From Timema cristinae (lineage: Eukaryota > Arthropoda > Insecta > Phasmatodea > Timematidae), in assembly GCA_039000515.1 (NCBI GenBank), contig JBCFYV010011172.1, positions 70,257,941 through 70,321,940 on the forward strand: a stretch of DNA of 64,000 nucleotides, read 5' to 3'. Position numbers and translations under genes: made by a program. This document shows, one piece after another, positions 10,966-24,601 of this stretch (position 1 is the first letter of the stretch; each line of letters begins with the position of its first letter). Under the pieces are notes generated by a model. It was not told where the DNA came from. It was given only the letters and a program-made list of their open reading frames with translations, and ran no database searches.

Positions 10966-11009
10966 GGTTTGGAATATACAACTTACTAGACTTTTATATA
11001 ACTGGTTTA

Positions 11010-11064
11010 TTGCGTATAACCCGAACGGGTAGTAAGATGCTGTACTAATAATAATAATAATAAC
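11010..11064 (+). repeat. SINE 3' tail, 5'-truncated
   Basis: Contains only the shared tail GCGTATAACCCGAACGGGTA followed by GTAAGATGCTG and (AAT)n. A severely 5'-truncated insertion fits LINE-driven copying primed at the tail. 11065-11737 is AT-rich spacer with nothing recognised. Confidence 0.8.
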
Positions 11065-11740
11065 TGTTTTATTGCCAGTATTATATCACGTTATATCAGT
11101 GATTCCCAACCGGGGTTTCACAAGAATTTGCACAAGCTCACTTATTGTTGGTTTGTCCAAAATATAAGAAACCGTGATCACCTAAAATTCCAATATTTGC
11201 ATATTTCATACTGTATAAAGTAATCTTTGCTATCAAGTTATAACCTTCACAATGGGTTTCTTACAGCACTTAAAAGGAGATTATGTTGGGAAGTCACATC
11301 ACTACATTCATGTCTACAAATAAAATAACTGGTACCATAATTTAAAAAAAATCCTTCTGGAGTAGCCTTAAGCTGTATTTATTATATAATTTGCAAGTGA
11401 AAGTGGTCAAATTAACCATATCAAGAGGATATTTATTTTATTTTGCTGTAAAATTTAACTTTTTTTTATGCTTATATAAATAAACTTTGTGTTTATTTTA
11501 TACACTGTTATAATAAGTCGCCATATTAGTGACACACCATTTCATTCATTGAAGACATTGATTTTAGTTTATAAGAGGGTACTGTTTAATATGTTGTGCA
11601 CTGTATTTCCTATTCAAGTAGTTGTATAAACTGTTAATTAAATCACATGAAAAATATGCATATACCTCAACAATTACATTTGTTAACATCATCTTATTTA
11701 TATAACCAAGCGCCCAGTTGTATGTATCTCTTGTGTTTTA

Positions 11741-12198
11741 GGCTGTATCTGAATAGTCAAGTACACTTGACTTGATGCAGACTTGATGCAGTCTTTATAA
11801 TTTTACACTTCTCGCGGTTTTCATAGTGAAGACTGCATCAAACTATTCGAACGCCAACACACTTGGGCCCACAGTGCTGCTTCCTACCGAATAACTTAGA
11901 AACTATGTAAAAGCCATCTATTAGCTCTAATGAAAACTAAATATTTGCGTAAGTCTGTGCTCAAGCAGACGAAACGATAATACTAAAACAATTGCCAGTC
12001 AAACACCACACCAACGCCGCAAGAAAACCGCATGGCTTGTAGCTTTCGTATCCATGGTTACCAAGACCTCGAGAAGACTGCATCGGTCTAATCCACGACT
12101 ATTCAGACAGATCTACATTTGGTCACGTGATTGCCAATGCAGCTATCAACGCCATGAGCCAACGCGACACCCCATAAGTAGACTATTCGGATACAGCC
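11741..12198. mobile_element. PIF/Harbinger-type MITE, 458 bp, TSD TTA
   Basis: The ends are 18-bp inverted repeats with one mismatch: GGCTGTATCTGAATAGTC at the left and GACTATTCGGATACAGCC at the right. They are flanked by TTA at 11738-11740 and 12199-12201. A 3-bp TTA/TWA duplication is diagnostic of PIF/Harbinger. Subterminal AAGACTGCATC motifs recur inside. An open frame at 12054-12275 is not a transposase. Non-autonomous. Confidence 0.85.
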
Positions 12199-12201
12199 TT
12201 A

Positions 12202-13975
12202 GTTTCATACTCCAATCTTTTGATTCCTACAAGACACCCAAAGGTCCTTCCTTGGAGATAGTTGGTAATAAATAAATATAAAGAGGCAATAGATACTCTT
12301 GAAATATTTTATTCATAAGTATTAGTTATTATTAGGGCTCTGCGAGTACTCGTATTTCGAACTCGAGCTTGTCGCTTAAGCTTGAGATCTAAAGTTTTGT
12401 TGGCTCGTCATTTTCGAGCTTCTACTTGATTCACTTATTAATCAATTTTTAAAACACAATAGTAACCATAGTCTATTTAATTGAGATAATATCAGCATTT
12501 TCCCTTATAAATCATTCGGTTACTTAACAAATTGTTAAAAATTAATTTCATTCAAAAATGAGGTGGCCCAATGGCTAGATAATTTTATAATAAAGGAAAT
12601 TGATAAAACTAAAGAAAGAGGAAAAATAAACTACTAAGAATAAGAATAAATTTGATGAAGAAAGCCCACCTAGGGAAAGAGGAAAGATGTGGGAAGAATC
12701 CAATGCACAAAGGTGACATCTTCTTCCTTTCTTCTGTCTTCTATAGTAGAAGTAGCCACACACACATTTTAAACACAAATATAATAATATTTCGGCATTG
12801 TTGCCTTTATCAAACACAAAGAAGAAGAGAGTACAAATAACACAGACAAAATTAATTTCAATATTCACATTAATAACGTAATAAAGTTCTAAAACCACTT
12901 TCAACCAGTATATTTATTCAATATTGTCGTCCATTTTGAATTATACTTAATTGAAATTGTTTACTTGTATTGCCATAACAAAGCAATGAAAATAAAAATA
13001 TCTAAGAAGATTACTAAATAAATTAAAGATTCTTTTTAATCCTTTTACCTTGTCCCTTTCTAAAATAATAATTTATGTTGAATTTAAAATGTTATACCAA
13101 GAATATATTGTATTAAATGTTTTCAAACTAAAGATATTTAAAACTTGTATTAATTATTACATTTATCTACAAAACTTGCTCTAGTTTAATTACTGTTTAG
13201 TTATAGAATTATGTTGGTTAAGCTGTTTAAAATCAAGTTGCTCTTATTTATTGTAACACACAGTTTACCAAACTTTACCACATTTATATTTAAAATGCAC
13301 ATATTTAATATTTTTTGCTAGAAATATTTTTTAAATTTTTAAGTCATACTTTTATAAGCATTAAAAATTAAATTGAAGTACATTTCTTGATAAAATAATT
13401 TCTAACGAGAGCCTGCACAATGGGCATGTACAAACGCGCATTGAGGAATGGGAATGGAACAGAAGATGTGATCAAGAACGACTACACTAAGGAATAATAA
13501 ATGAAATACGAAACACTTCGAATTTCTAACTATTCATGATTCTTCATGAGAATTAGTTAGTTATTTATTCAGGATTTGTTTATAAAAAGAGCCAAAATCG
13601 GCTCGTATACATATAAACATCCTGATGTAGGCGTGGTTCATTCACTAGCTTGTTACATACATTTAGGAAAGTGAGATCAATTACAGGGTATAAATTATTT
13701 CTCCTCATCCAGCCACATTATTTTAGATGCACTCACCCCAATGATAGTAAAATTACAAATCAACATAAGAATATAAAAAAAAATACAGTATACATACACA
13801 TACACAGGGCATGCATACACATTCTGCTCCAATTATAACACTAGTTGCTACAAAATTACATAACTTTTCACCCACATATCACCTGCTCAAAATTATTTTC
13901 CAGGATGTAACTCTTAACTTCCTTTTTAAAAAGATTAAATTTTTTCATCTTTATTTCTTGTGGTATTATTTTGAA
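12202..13975. other. AT-rich spacer; possible hAT-like end at 12343
   Basis: No gene recognised. TAGGGCTCTGCGAGTACTCG at about 12342-12361 looks like one hAT terminus, but no matching right end is seen. Open frames at 12575-12904 and 13811-14152 are low-complexity. Confidence 0.35.
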
Positions 13976-14960
13976 AAATACTGGCGCTGCTGTCGGCCAC
14001 AGATGGGGAATGGAAATGTATCCATTTGCTTCAAACCAAATCCCAAGAACAGTCAAAATCCTACTGACCCATTTCCCGAAAAGCGACTCTCACAAATCAT
14101 CCACAACTCACCATCATACCTTAAACACACCTTCCTCATCCCAAAAAAATAAAATCCTCCCCATACCCAGCATAATTACTCCCGATCGCCAATTTCACCT
14201 CATAGTGCTAATTAATTATAACATTTAATTCCTTACAGCATCATTTCATTGGTATCACTTCATCAGGTAAATAATTTCATTCACGAGGTTAAGAGTCACG
14301 ACAGTGATTCAGTACTCAAACAATAAATCAGCTCTTTCTAAGATGACCTAGATTGGCGCTTCTGTCAATTTGGATAGTCTTAGTCGCGCAACAGTCCTCG
14401 ATAATTACCTTTACCACGGCCGGACTCTATTGGGACAACCGACTAGGTTTTCTACGAGTCAGAGAATAATACTGGCGCCGCTGTCAGCCCCAGATGGGGA
14501 ATGGAAATGTATCCATCCACTTCAAACCAAATCCCAAGGAAATTTAAATCCTTCCAATCCCTTTCCTGGAAAACGACTCATAATTCACCCACAATCCACC
14601 ATTATACTTTAAACACACTCTCCCCCATCCCAAGAAAAGAAAATCCTTCCCATACACGAGACCCTGCACAATCACTAACTATCACCAATTTCACCTCAAA
14701 GTGTTATGTACTAATACACCTGTAATTCTTTTACAGCCTCATTTCACTCGTTTCATTTCATAGGTATTAAATTTCATTCACGAGGTTATGAGTCACGACA
14801 GTGACTCGGTGCTCAAACAGAAAAAATCAGCCCTTTCTCCGATGACCTAGCTTGGCGTTTCTGTCAAGGTGGATATTCAGAGTCGGGCAACAGCCGAAAT
14901 GTCAGAGGCCAGTGGTGGGTGCCGAGACTTTGAGAGGAAAGGACGTGCTCCATTTAGCAA
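13976..14960 (+). repeat. LINE UTR monomers, two tandem units of about 495 bp
   Basis: Two head-to-tail units start with AATACTGGCGC at 13976 and 14467. Each runs through CAGATGGGGAATGGAAATGT, a CACGAGGTTA..GAGTCACGACAGTGA block and GATGACCTAG.TTGGCG (14342 and 14841, 499 bp apart). The second unit leads into the 5' region of LINE copy A. Equivalent units occur at 25498-26070, 30878-31345 and 33035-33250. Confidence 0.75.
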
Positions 14961-15245
14961 ATTGCCAGACGACTGTCTAACCACCCTGCGGGGAAACTCT
15001 ACGCTAGAAACTTCACCAAGCTCGGGATGGACGTATCGGTGCTATTTGCTGTAGTGGATCCTAACGGTGGCAACAAAGCTACAGCAAGCCGTAAAGCGTA
15101 ACCGACTGCGAAGCAATACCTCGTAGTTGGAGTCCGTCCTCCGGGACACCACTCAACACACCAAATCCCTCCCACACTGCACAGAGGGGGGCACCAAAGC
15201 CTCTCCACACTGGCCACTAGCCTGCCCTTTATAGGGATGCGCGAA

Positions 15246-17975
15246 ATGGCCTCCACCACACTGACCTCAAAATCACTCAGATCAAAAATGACACCAGCAC
15301 AGAGAAAACAATCTACTAGTGACGACACCAAAATGGAATCTGACATGACGAACAAGGGACATTTACACTGGCCTCCAAACTCACCAGGAAACGAAAATTC
15401 AAAGCTGAACAAAAACAAAACTAAAAAACCTCCATCACAACCTCAAATCAGTTTGACGCCCTGAAAAGGGCCGAAAATGAAGTCACTATGACTGATGACA
15501 CTCAATCCACCAACAATGACGCACCAGGGCCTCTAATTTTGAAACGTGCGAGTAGCGATTCGCTAGCGTATTTCTCTCATCTCGCACACAATCTCGCAAA
15601 CCCCTAATTTTGAAACTTCTGCGCTGCGAAAGCTGACGTCACACGATCGAATAGCGAGCGGATTCTACTCGCCAGCCTTACACCGTGCGAGACAGGCCTT
15701 ATCTATCGAATAAGCAATAAATTAACAAAATGGATGCCGTCCCCCTCTTCGGTTGCAGCTTTCTGAGAGTGATTTTGTTGAAACAAACCTATCACTGTAC
15801 AAAATAGGTTTACAGAAGAAAAGAATATGATTGCTTTGTACACTTTATGCAATCCTTCAATACAAATATTTGTTTGGGTGAAAATGAAACTATATATTCT
15901 AATTTTTTCAATTACCTCAATCGTCAATTTGAGTGAGTCGGTAACGTAACCGTCTCATGGTCTAAGGTTCGCGTGTTCAAATCCATATAATTCTTTTTTT
16001 TTTTTTAATTTATCAGACTTTAAACTATAATTTTAAATGATCGTATTAGTAAGCATATAATATGTTTTAAATATATTTTATAGAAATACACAAGGTATTT
16101 GAGCCTACGTAGACTAACATAATAGTCGTTAAAATTAATTTAAAAAGGTATTAAAGTAAAAACCCTAGGCCTACATTAATTTTGAAATTTTGTATGTAGG
16201 TGATTATTTAAAAATTAAATTAATGGGTTTTATGACATAAAATTGTACACATTTTAAAATAAGGCTTGTACACATTTTAAAATAAGGCTAAGTTAGCTAA
16301 TTAATATTCGCATAGTAAATATTTTTTAGGATATATTTATGGTTTAAATATAGTTGCGAAAATAAAAAAATATATTACTGAATTCTAATTACGAAAACGT
16401 GATTTAAATTCAGACAAAAATTAAAATATTTTACGTGTGTTGTGATTGAACTCGTGGATGTCCGAATTCGGGTCAAGCGCGCTACCAAGTGTGCTAAATT
16501 GGAATTATTCCAGAAAAGCGGTTTTTATTTTAGTCATATAACTTTGAGAAAATTTTGAGACAACAAGTTTAGATGTATACAATTGGAAGATGGTTTCCCA
16601 ATGAAACTAAACTAACCGTTGTATATGATGTAATCAATACAATAATAATGTTTACTTTCAGTTACGTATCTTGTATAATGACGTGTTGTGGCATACCATC
16701 GCCCCAACCCTTTGGCACGTCATGGTTTTACAGTGTTGTCGGATTGAAAACTCAGTCGCAAGCGAAACAAACACTACACCGACCCGCACGACATTAGAAA
16801 CCTTTCAAAATTAGCTCTGTTTCAGTACAGCCTGCGATTTGCGAGTTCATAAGTTGCAAGTTAGCTCGCAAGCGAGTATTTTCGCAAGTTTCAAAATTAG
16901 GGGTCCAGGAGAGACGCCCAAACTACGACTACCACCAATAGTGACGAGTGGATCACAACATTACATGAGAATTACGAAGTACTCCAAGGAATTGGGAAAC
17001 AATACCAATGTGTATTTCCTAAAGGACTGCCTCAAAATCCACCACCAAACAAAACTTTGAATTAATGCAACACTTGCTAAAAGATTTGACACAAGAGAAC
17101 CACACTTACTCGCTGCCAAGAGACAAGCGAGTCCACGTGGTCGTCAAGGGACTACCCCCAAAAATGCTTACGGAGGATCTGCAACAAGAACTTGTGAGGC
17201 TGGGCTACCCCATAACACGTGTCAGACAATTCACGACAAAAACACCGGCAACAAGCACCACTCAGACAGACAGTCAGCCTTCTAGCGACATTCCAGGTGA
17301 CACGTGCAAAAAACAATCAAATCACAGACATTTACAAAACTAAGTTTATAAACAACACTATAGTGCGAGTTGAACCCTACATCCCTACCCTCAAAAAAAT
17401 TGCACAATGCCACAAATACCAGAGATTCGGCCACACACGGAACAACTGCCAAAACAACCCAAGATGTGTCAAATGCCTGTCAGCGCACGACACTAAGGAC
17501 TGCCAAAAAAAGATAACACCACCCTGGCACGATGTGTTAACTGTATAGGAGATCACTCCGCAAACTACAGTAAATACCCCATGTAGAGAAAACTCCTCGA
17601 CGAAAAACTATCACAACACGCTGCAAAGCAGGAATCCCCCACTCAACAAAGACGAATCCCCCCACAAGCCACAGGTAGGGGACTTCCCCAAAGACCCAAG
17701 AGAATGGCCGAAACGCGCCAATCTGAGGTCACATCCAAAAAACGGCAATACAGCCAGGTTGTGTGACAATCAACAAGGCCCCCAAAGCAAGCCACCCAAG
17801 GACAAACCTCCACAGCCTCCGACATCAAGGAGTTATTTAACTTTTTCAAATACTTAAATATAATAAAATTAACCACTTCAAACCATATCTTACACAGCTA
17901 AGGCAAGCAAAAGACACTTCAGGGAAATTAATGATGGTCATAGAAGGTGTGACTGAATATCTCACTACAGAATGA
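15246..17975 (+). pseudogene. LINE copy A ORF1 (gag-like), interrupted
   Basis: The ATG at 15246 is chosen because it aligns with the start of copy C (26521) after the same short palindrome. The basic N-terminal region runs to the insertion at 15529. The protein resumes at 16905 with LPPIVTSGSQHY, the PPIV start of the Jockey gag core. After a stop comes a PRE_C2HC-like stretch (YSLPRDKRVHVVVKGLPPKM, about 17107-17166). After a frameshift come zinc knuckles from 17408. In the first knuckle the second Cys is Tyr (CHKYQRFGHTRNNC); the second is CVKCLSAHDTKDC. The conserved C-terminal block HFKPYL..LRQAK..SGKLMMVIEGVTEYL ends at TGA 17973-17975. This nucleic-acid-binding chaperone would have packaged the element RNA. 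It is dead through the insertion, stops and shifts. Confidence 0.8.
15529..16904. mobile_element. TIR element inserted in LINE A ORF1, TSD CCAGG
   Basis: The ends are inverted: CCTCTAATTTTGAAACGTGC at the left and, as complement of the right end, CCCCTAATTTTGAAACTTGC. They are flanked by CCAGG at 15524-15528 and 16905-16909. A further copy of the terminal motif lies at 15601-15620 and a partial one at 16800-16815, suggesting subterminal repeats or nesting. The interior is AT-rich and non-coding, with tRNA-like stretches at 15935-15990 (plus, GGTTCGCGTGTTCAAATCC) and 16440-16500 (minus). Superfamily undetermined; an 8-bp duplication (hAT, P) is not evident. Confidence 0.7.
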
Positions 17976-20618
17976 TGGACAAAAGGAAGGCATTGATGAA
18001 GGACATACTGCGCGTTTTTATGTGGAACGTGAATGGAATATTCCAGCAAGCAAAGGAATTAGAAGATCTACTCAACACTTATGCAATAGACATAGCTCTT
18101 ATAAATGAAACTCACCTAAATCCAACAAAAAAGGTTTATTTTTACGGCTACGAAACCTACAGATCAGATCGAGTAAATAAAACTGGAGAGGTGGCAGCTG
18201 TCTTTATTTAAAAAAAACTCCCACATTATCAACACCATTTGAAAGACTTAACACTAGAAGCTACAGCAGTTAAGGTCAACACAAAGCGGGGGAGTATTCT
18301 TTTCGTGGCGATATACAAACCGCCGCAGGCGACGTTAAAGACACAAGACTTGGACGAACTTATACAGACAGGAAAAATTGTACTAGTAGGGGACCAGAAC
18401 TCGAAGCACAGAAACTGAAACAGTAGAACGACTGTAAACGGCCGCACACTTAACGAACACTCAGACAATAACGACTACCTAGTGATCGCACCAAACGAAC
18501 TGACCTTTTACCCTTCAAATTACCTACAAAAACGAGACATAATAGATGTAGTTCTAACAGATAAAGGAATCACGCCAGAAGACCTCAGGGTACTACATGA
18601 ATTAGATTCAGACCACAACCCAATATTCTGTGAGATAGCAGATATTGAGATAAAAGGGCTTAAAAACAACCAAATAACATGTAATTGGGACACTTTCAAA
18701 ATAACACTGGCAGACACACTTCAGGAGGTACACCACTTTCAAAAACAAATGAAGCTGAAGCAACGCTTCACTTGTTCACGTCTACCATACAACAAGCCTA
18801 CAAACAGAGCACAGTAAGGGTGCCAATCCCACACGACCTCCGGAAGAGCAACCCACAACTAAATTTCCTCATAGCTCAAAAAGGGGAAGCCAGGAGGGAC
18901 TGGCAGACTTTCAGATTCCCCCAACACAGAGCAGCCTACAATAGATTAAAAGCACAGGTTAGAAGAACAGTCAAAAGCATCAGGTTAAACAAATGGAACA
19001 CTTATGTCACAGAGGCGGGGGCCGACACTAACAAAACATGAAAAATCACAAAACAGCTAAGGGGCTATAAAAGAACCAAAACAGTACCAGCCATACACGA
19101 GGAAAATGGCGTGACCTACAAAAGCTCGGAGAAAGTGGAGGCCATAACCACGACACTAGAAAAGCAGTTCACACCCAACCAAAAACCACAGAAATCAAAC
19201 GTCACCAGGGAAGCCACCGCATCAGTGAGGGAATACTTGTTCAAGCCAAATGACACGCAGGCAGACGACATCAAACTCGAAGAGTTTACATCGACTATAC
19301 AGGAACTTCCCAGGAAAAAAGCTTCAGGACACAACAACCACACAAACGAGGTAGTACAACACTTACCACCAAGGGCAGTGCGTGTACTGTTGACAATACT
19401 AAACACAGTACTTTACCTATGTCATTTCCCGGTCAACTGGAAGCTGGCGAAAGTGATAACACTAACCAAACCCTGAAAAGACCCGATGTTTCCCCAAAAC
19501 AGAAGGCCTATCAGTCTCTTCCCCACGCTTAGTAAATTATTTGAAAAAATTATCCTTAGAAGACCCAAACAAATCACCGATAGTTTAAAAATTATCCCAG
19601 AATTTCAATAATAAGAACTCCACCGCGCACCCATTAGGTAATCGAGTAGAAGATGCCACTCTGGCTTTCGAGGATAAACAATATCTAATCGTTATATTCC
19701 TAGATATAGAGAAGGCTTTCGACAAAGTATGGCATATTGGCCTACTTCACAAACTAATCCAACTTGGCTTCCCTCTTGGTTCGTACACACAATCGCTAGC
19801 TACCTTAGTCAAAGAACATTCATGGTAACAATGGAGGCTAAAATGTCCCCAACACATCCAATAAGGGCGGGAGTCCCCCAAGGTTCCACGCTATCTCTAC
19901 ACCTTTACAACATTTACGTATCGGACATACCCTCCGACCCGAGAGTCAAAGTTAGACAGTTTGCACAAACAGAAACATAAATTTCGCAAGTCTAGGAATC
20001 CAAAGATATCTAGTAACATTACAGGAATGGTTCACTAAATGGAGAATAAAAGTAAATCCAAACAAATCAGCAGCACTAGTAATATCTAAAAAGCTAAAAA
20101 AAAAAAAAAAAAAACTCTACCAGCTCCATTCACCTTATTTAACACAGAAATATCCATACAGACATGCGTTAAGTATTTAGGCATAATAATAGATAAGAGA
20201 TTAACATGGAAAAAACACATAGAACAAATAAACAAAAAAGCGCTAGGAAGATTCATGCAACTCTATCCATTATTAAAAGGTAACCAGTTAACGTATCACA
20301 CGAACACGTGAACGTCAACGTGACAGTGATACTGTTATATTGTGCGATATAAGTGGATACAGGGCTCTATGACGGGCTACGAGCGACGTCCAACCGGTCA
20401 ACTCGGCGGAGGCTCGAGCCCTATCCGATCAAACGGTAAATCTGTTGAACTCTACTTCAGATCTCGGAGGTCATAGGTTGAAAAACTGTGAGTTTTCTAC
20501 AAGTGGACCTAACATTGACAGACTATACCTTTGAGACTGGTGACAAACGAAAATCTACCTAAGTAACAAAAATACAGTAAACTGTTGTCGACCCTTTTAA
20601 GGGCCAACCACAAACAAA

Positions 20619-21945
20619 ATGGACAAACTTTCTGAAAACGAACGTATACACCAGAATAGGCATTTGACCCAGAACTGGTCGAGGGATCTTGACGATGATA
20701 TTGATGTAGAGCAATTAGACAAAGAAACGGGTGACAACGAATTCGTTGCAGCAACGATTCTAAACAGGAAATTATTATTCAAAGCCAAGGAGGACAAACT
20801 TCCTAAGGCGATCAACGTTACTAACCAACTTGATACAGTTTCAGACCACGAAGAACCAATGGAAACTTCATACGTAACGAATGCAAGCTCTAGGGAAAAT
20901 AACACTGGAACTCAAAAATCCAAACCAAAGATACCGCCGATAGTCATAGCAGGGACAGCAAACTACTCAAAAGTAGTTAAAACAGATATGGTAGGGACCT
21001 TCAAGGTATTTTACATTAAAGACGGTCTGAAAAAACACACAACTCTCGAGGACTTTAAAGCTCTACAAGCCCTTCTCAAAAAGTCAGGTCATGAATTTCA
21101 TACCTATTCACTGCCGAGGGACAAACTCCTCAAAAGTTGTTATTAAAGGACTAACACCAAACATGCCGGCAGAAGACATCAAAGAGGAACGATTAGCATT
21201 GGGTTACACAGCAATAGACATGCGACAATTTAGCTCAAGGACACAACCAGAAAACAACTTGCAGGACATCAAATTACTCCCAATCTTCATCTATACTCTC
21301 GCAAGAACAGACAAGAATTTCAAACTGTTCCAAGAGACTTACTATGTACAGACCTAAAATCACATTTTGCAATGCCACAGGTGTCAGAAATTTGGACATT
21401 CCAAAAACAGCTGCTCTAACAATCCTAGATGCGTCAAATGCCTGACACCACATTTGACCTCGGATTGTCAGAAAAAAGACGCCACAACGCCAGCAAACTG
21501 TGTGAACTGTGGAGGAAAGCATACAGCCAACTACTCCAAATGTCCGGAATACTTAAAAATGGTTGAGAAGAAAATCGAACAAAGGCAGCAGAAAAAAGAG
21601 AAACTACTTACCACGACACAAACGGTGATTACAACTGAAAACTTCTTCGCTTCACTACCCCGAAAAGCAGTAGTAACACCTACCAACTCTAGTAAAACAC
21701 CAAGCTTTTACAGAGATACCCTAATGAAAAGGCGGATTGCCTCACATCATTTGAAGGAACAGGAAAAATCCCCCCATTTGATTTCAAAGAAATAATAATT
21801 TGTAAAGAAATGAACATATGTGGATTACTCAAACATTTCAAACCTTACTTAGCCAAAATCAGACAGGCAAAGGGCAAAACAACAAAACTTATGGTTCTAA
21901 TCGACGCAGCCACTGACTTCTATTTTAATAACGGTGTCGAATAAA
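20619..21945 (+). pseudogene. LINE copy B ORF1 (gag-like)
   Basis: Best-preserved gag in the window. From ATG 20619 an acidic N-terminus leads to PPIVIAGTANYSKVV and TFKVFYIKDGLKKH, the typical Jockey gag core, over 175 codons. After a frameshift near 21130 comes VVIKGLTPNMPAEDIKEE (PRE_C2HC-like). After one stop at 21357 come three knuckles: CHRCQKFGHSKNSC (21373-21414), CVKCLTPHLTSDC (21430-21468) and CVNCGGKHTANYSKC (21499-21543). A Lys/Gln-rich tail ends at 21795. Beyond it the conserved HFKPYLAKIRQAKGK..KLMVLID block continues to about 21945 in another frame. It binds nucleic acid in the RNP; dead here. Confidence 0.83.
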
Positions 21946-21974
21946 AACAAAATTATAGTAAAAAAAAAACTAGC

Positions 21975-24601
21975 TCAGGATCCTCATTTGGAACCCCAAT
22001 GGACTATTACAACAGAAGCATGAACTTGAAGACTTGCTAAGAACTTATGGAATTGACCTGGTTCTCATATGTGAAATGCACCTACAAGCAGGAAAATGAC
22101 TAAGCATTACAAGCTACAGCATATACCGAACGGACAGAGAACAAGGAAGGGGATGTAGGACAGCTGTCCTAGTCAAGGACCTTCTACCACATTACAGAGC
22201 CTAAATCTACAACACAGAAAACCTTGAGGCCACAGCTGTAGCAATCAACACTAAAACCGGACATATTAACTTTGTGGCGGTTTATAACACTCCATCCAAG
22301 ATTCTACTAAAAAGGTACCTCGATAACGTTACGGAAAAGAGCAACTACTTAATAGGGGGATACCTTAATAGCAAAAACAAATATGGAATAGTCGTACGAC
22401 CAATATAAATAGATGAATATTATAAGAACATTAATCTGAGATGAACTACTATGTGTTAGCTCCAGAATAGCTGACTTTCTAGCCCGGAAACGACCTTCAC
22501 AGACCAGACGTCCTAGACATAATATTAACGAACTTGAAAATAACACCTTAAACCTTATCAGTACTACAAGAACTAGACTCCGACTACAATCCAGTACTCT
22601 GTGAATGGAGTAAACACAGAACATCAAACCAGCTGGCACAAACCGACAACAAAGACAACGGACTGGACGAAATCTAATTCTGACCTTCAAGAAGTAATCC
22701 CAAGAAATTTATAGATTGAATCAAGACGTAGATGCAGCCATAGACGTATTCACGACGACAGTTCAAGAAACATACAAACTGCATACCACGACCTCCCAGA
22801 AACAGCAAGACCTAAGGATTGACCTCCCTAAACCAAACTATCTGATAGCCCTAAAAAGAGAAACGCGCAGGAACTGGCATAGACTAAGAACACCGCAAGA
22901 ATGTATCGAATATAACAGACTTAAAGCATTGGTCAAAAGAACTGTCAACAAAACCAGGAGAACAAACTGGAATTATTTTGTCCCAGACACAGCAACCAAC
23001 TTACAGAAAATGTGGACCTTAACGAGAATACTAAAAGGGACTACAAAAAAAACGTGCACACCAGCCATCCACGGTCAACAGGGGATGGTCTACAGCAGCG
23101 TGGACAAAGCCAACGCGATAGCGTTAATCCTATAAGACCAATTTGAACCAAACCAAGTACAGGACGTAGCGTTCAACAGAAACGTTATCAGAAGAGTAAA
23201 CACTTACATAGCCAGGCCGATAACAGATACTCCAGCCCCAATTACTGAAGAGGAACTCCAAAATGCTATTAAATCTCTTAGACAAATAAGGCACCAGGAC
23301 TAGACGGCACCAAGAACGAGACGCTAAAAAACTTTTCGCAAAACGCATTAGCTCACTTCACCCAGATACTAAATGCAACTCTCAAACTAGCTTACTTTCC
23401 AAAATCCTGGAAAAAGGCTAAAGTAATTACAATAACAAAACCGGGAAAAAATTGCATCTTTCCACAAAACAGACGACCGTTCAGCTTACTCAACACAACT
23501 GGCAAAATTTTCTAATCACTAATCTTAAAGAGACTAGAACAACATACAGAAGTAAACAATACAGTCCCTGACTTGCAAATTGGCTTCAAAAGACAACACT
23601 CGACAATCCATCCGCTACTCAACTTCATCGAAGATGCCACCGAAAGCTTCAACCAAAGGGAAAACCTGCTAGCAATATTCCTTGATGTAGAAAATGCTTT
23701 TGATAAAGTTTGGCATTTTTGCCTCTTGCATAAAATAATCACTTACAACTTCCCACGAGGCGATATAAGACTAATCAGCAGTTACCTGAAAGACCAGAGA
23801 CTTTCAAGTCTCTATCAAGGGCTCACTTTAAGAAAGGGTGCGTGTAAAAGCAGGATTACCCTAAGGGTCGGTACTGGCACCCTTTCTATACAATATATGC
23901 GTAGCAGATATCCCGACACAACCAAAAATGACAATAAGAATGTTTGCAGATGACACTCTGACCTATACCAAAGAGAGAAATATCCACTACGCTTCGCTAG
24001 CATTACAAAGATTCCTCAAGACGTTTGAAACCTGGCTCTCAAAATGGAGAATAAAATTAAACACCACAAAGTCCACGGCGCTGGTAGTAACCAGGAGAAG
24101 ACTATTGCCACCTGAGAACCTGAGAAATACCGTTCAAAGATGAAACCAAGTACCTGGGAATAACCATAGACAAAATACTAACATGGGCAAAGCACATTGA
24201 AGAGACCAAGAAAAAAAGCACACGGCAATATTCATTCACTGTACCCACTCTTCAAAGGTCAACAACTCAGCCAACAAACAAAGTTGACAGTTTACAAGAG
24301 TGGGATTCAACCCATCATCCTCTACGGCTGCGTAGGATGAGGCTACGCAGCGAAGTCACATGTCGCCAAGCTGCAAACAACACAGAACAGAATTCTCAGA
24401 CTTACAACGGGAGCGGACGTAAGAACACGGACTGATCACCTCCACACAATGACAAATAGTAAGACACTCACCGAAATCTTTAAGGAAAGATGAAAGAAAT
24501 TCTACGAACAAAGTGCAACACACTAAAATCCCATCATCAACTCACTGGGAAACTATGATCCGCACGAAGAAAGACCACACAAACGTCCAAGGCTTGAATA
24601 A
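21975..24601 (+). pseudogene. LINE copy B ORF2 (endonuclease-RT)
   Basis: The endonuclease part (about 21985-22640) is heavily frameshifted; only short matches remain. The linker from 22716 (139 codons open) has LIALKRETRRNWHRLRTP and YNRLKALVKRTVNKTRR, as in copy A. RT motifs are FLDVENAFDKVWHF (about 23680-23720) and an intact FADDTLTY (about 23943), followed by WLSKWRIKLNTTKST. The C-terminus includes QPIILYGCVG and LQTTQNRILR and ends R-L-E-stop at 24599-24601, parallel to R-L-A-stop in A and C. The catalytic Asp pair is preserved, but multiple stops make it inactive. Confidence 0.8.

Noticed and set aside
12054..12275. 73-codon open frame
   Set aside because: Most of it lies in the Harbinger-type MITE and shows no transposase motif.
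12342..13410. hAT element between TAGGGCTCTGCG and AGAGCCTGCAC
   Set aside because: The right sequence is not a proper inverted match and no 8-bp duplication is seen.
15935..15990. Possible tRNA gene (GGTTCGCGTGTTCAAATCC)
   Set aside because: B-box-like only; no cloverleaf with paired acceptor stem. Treated as part of a repeat.
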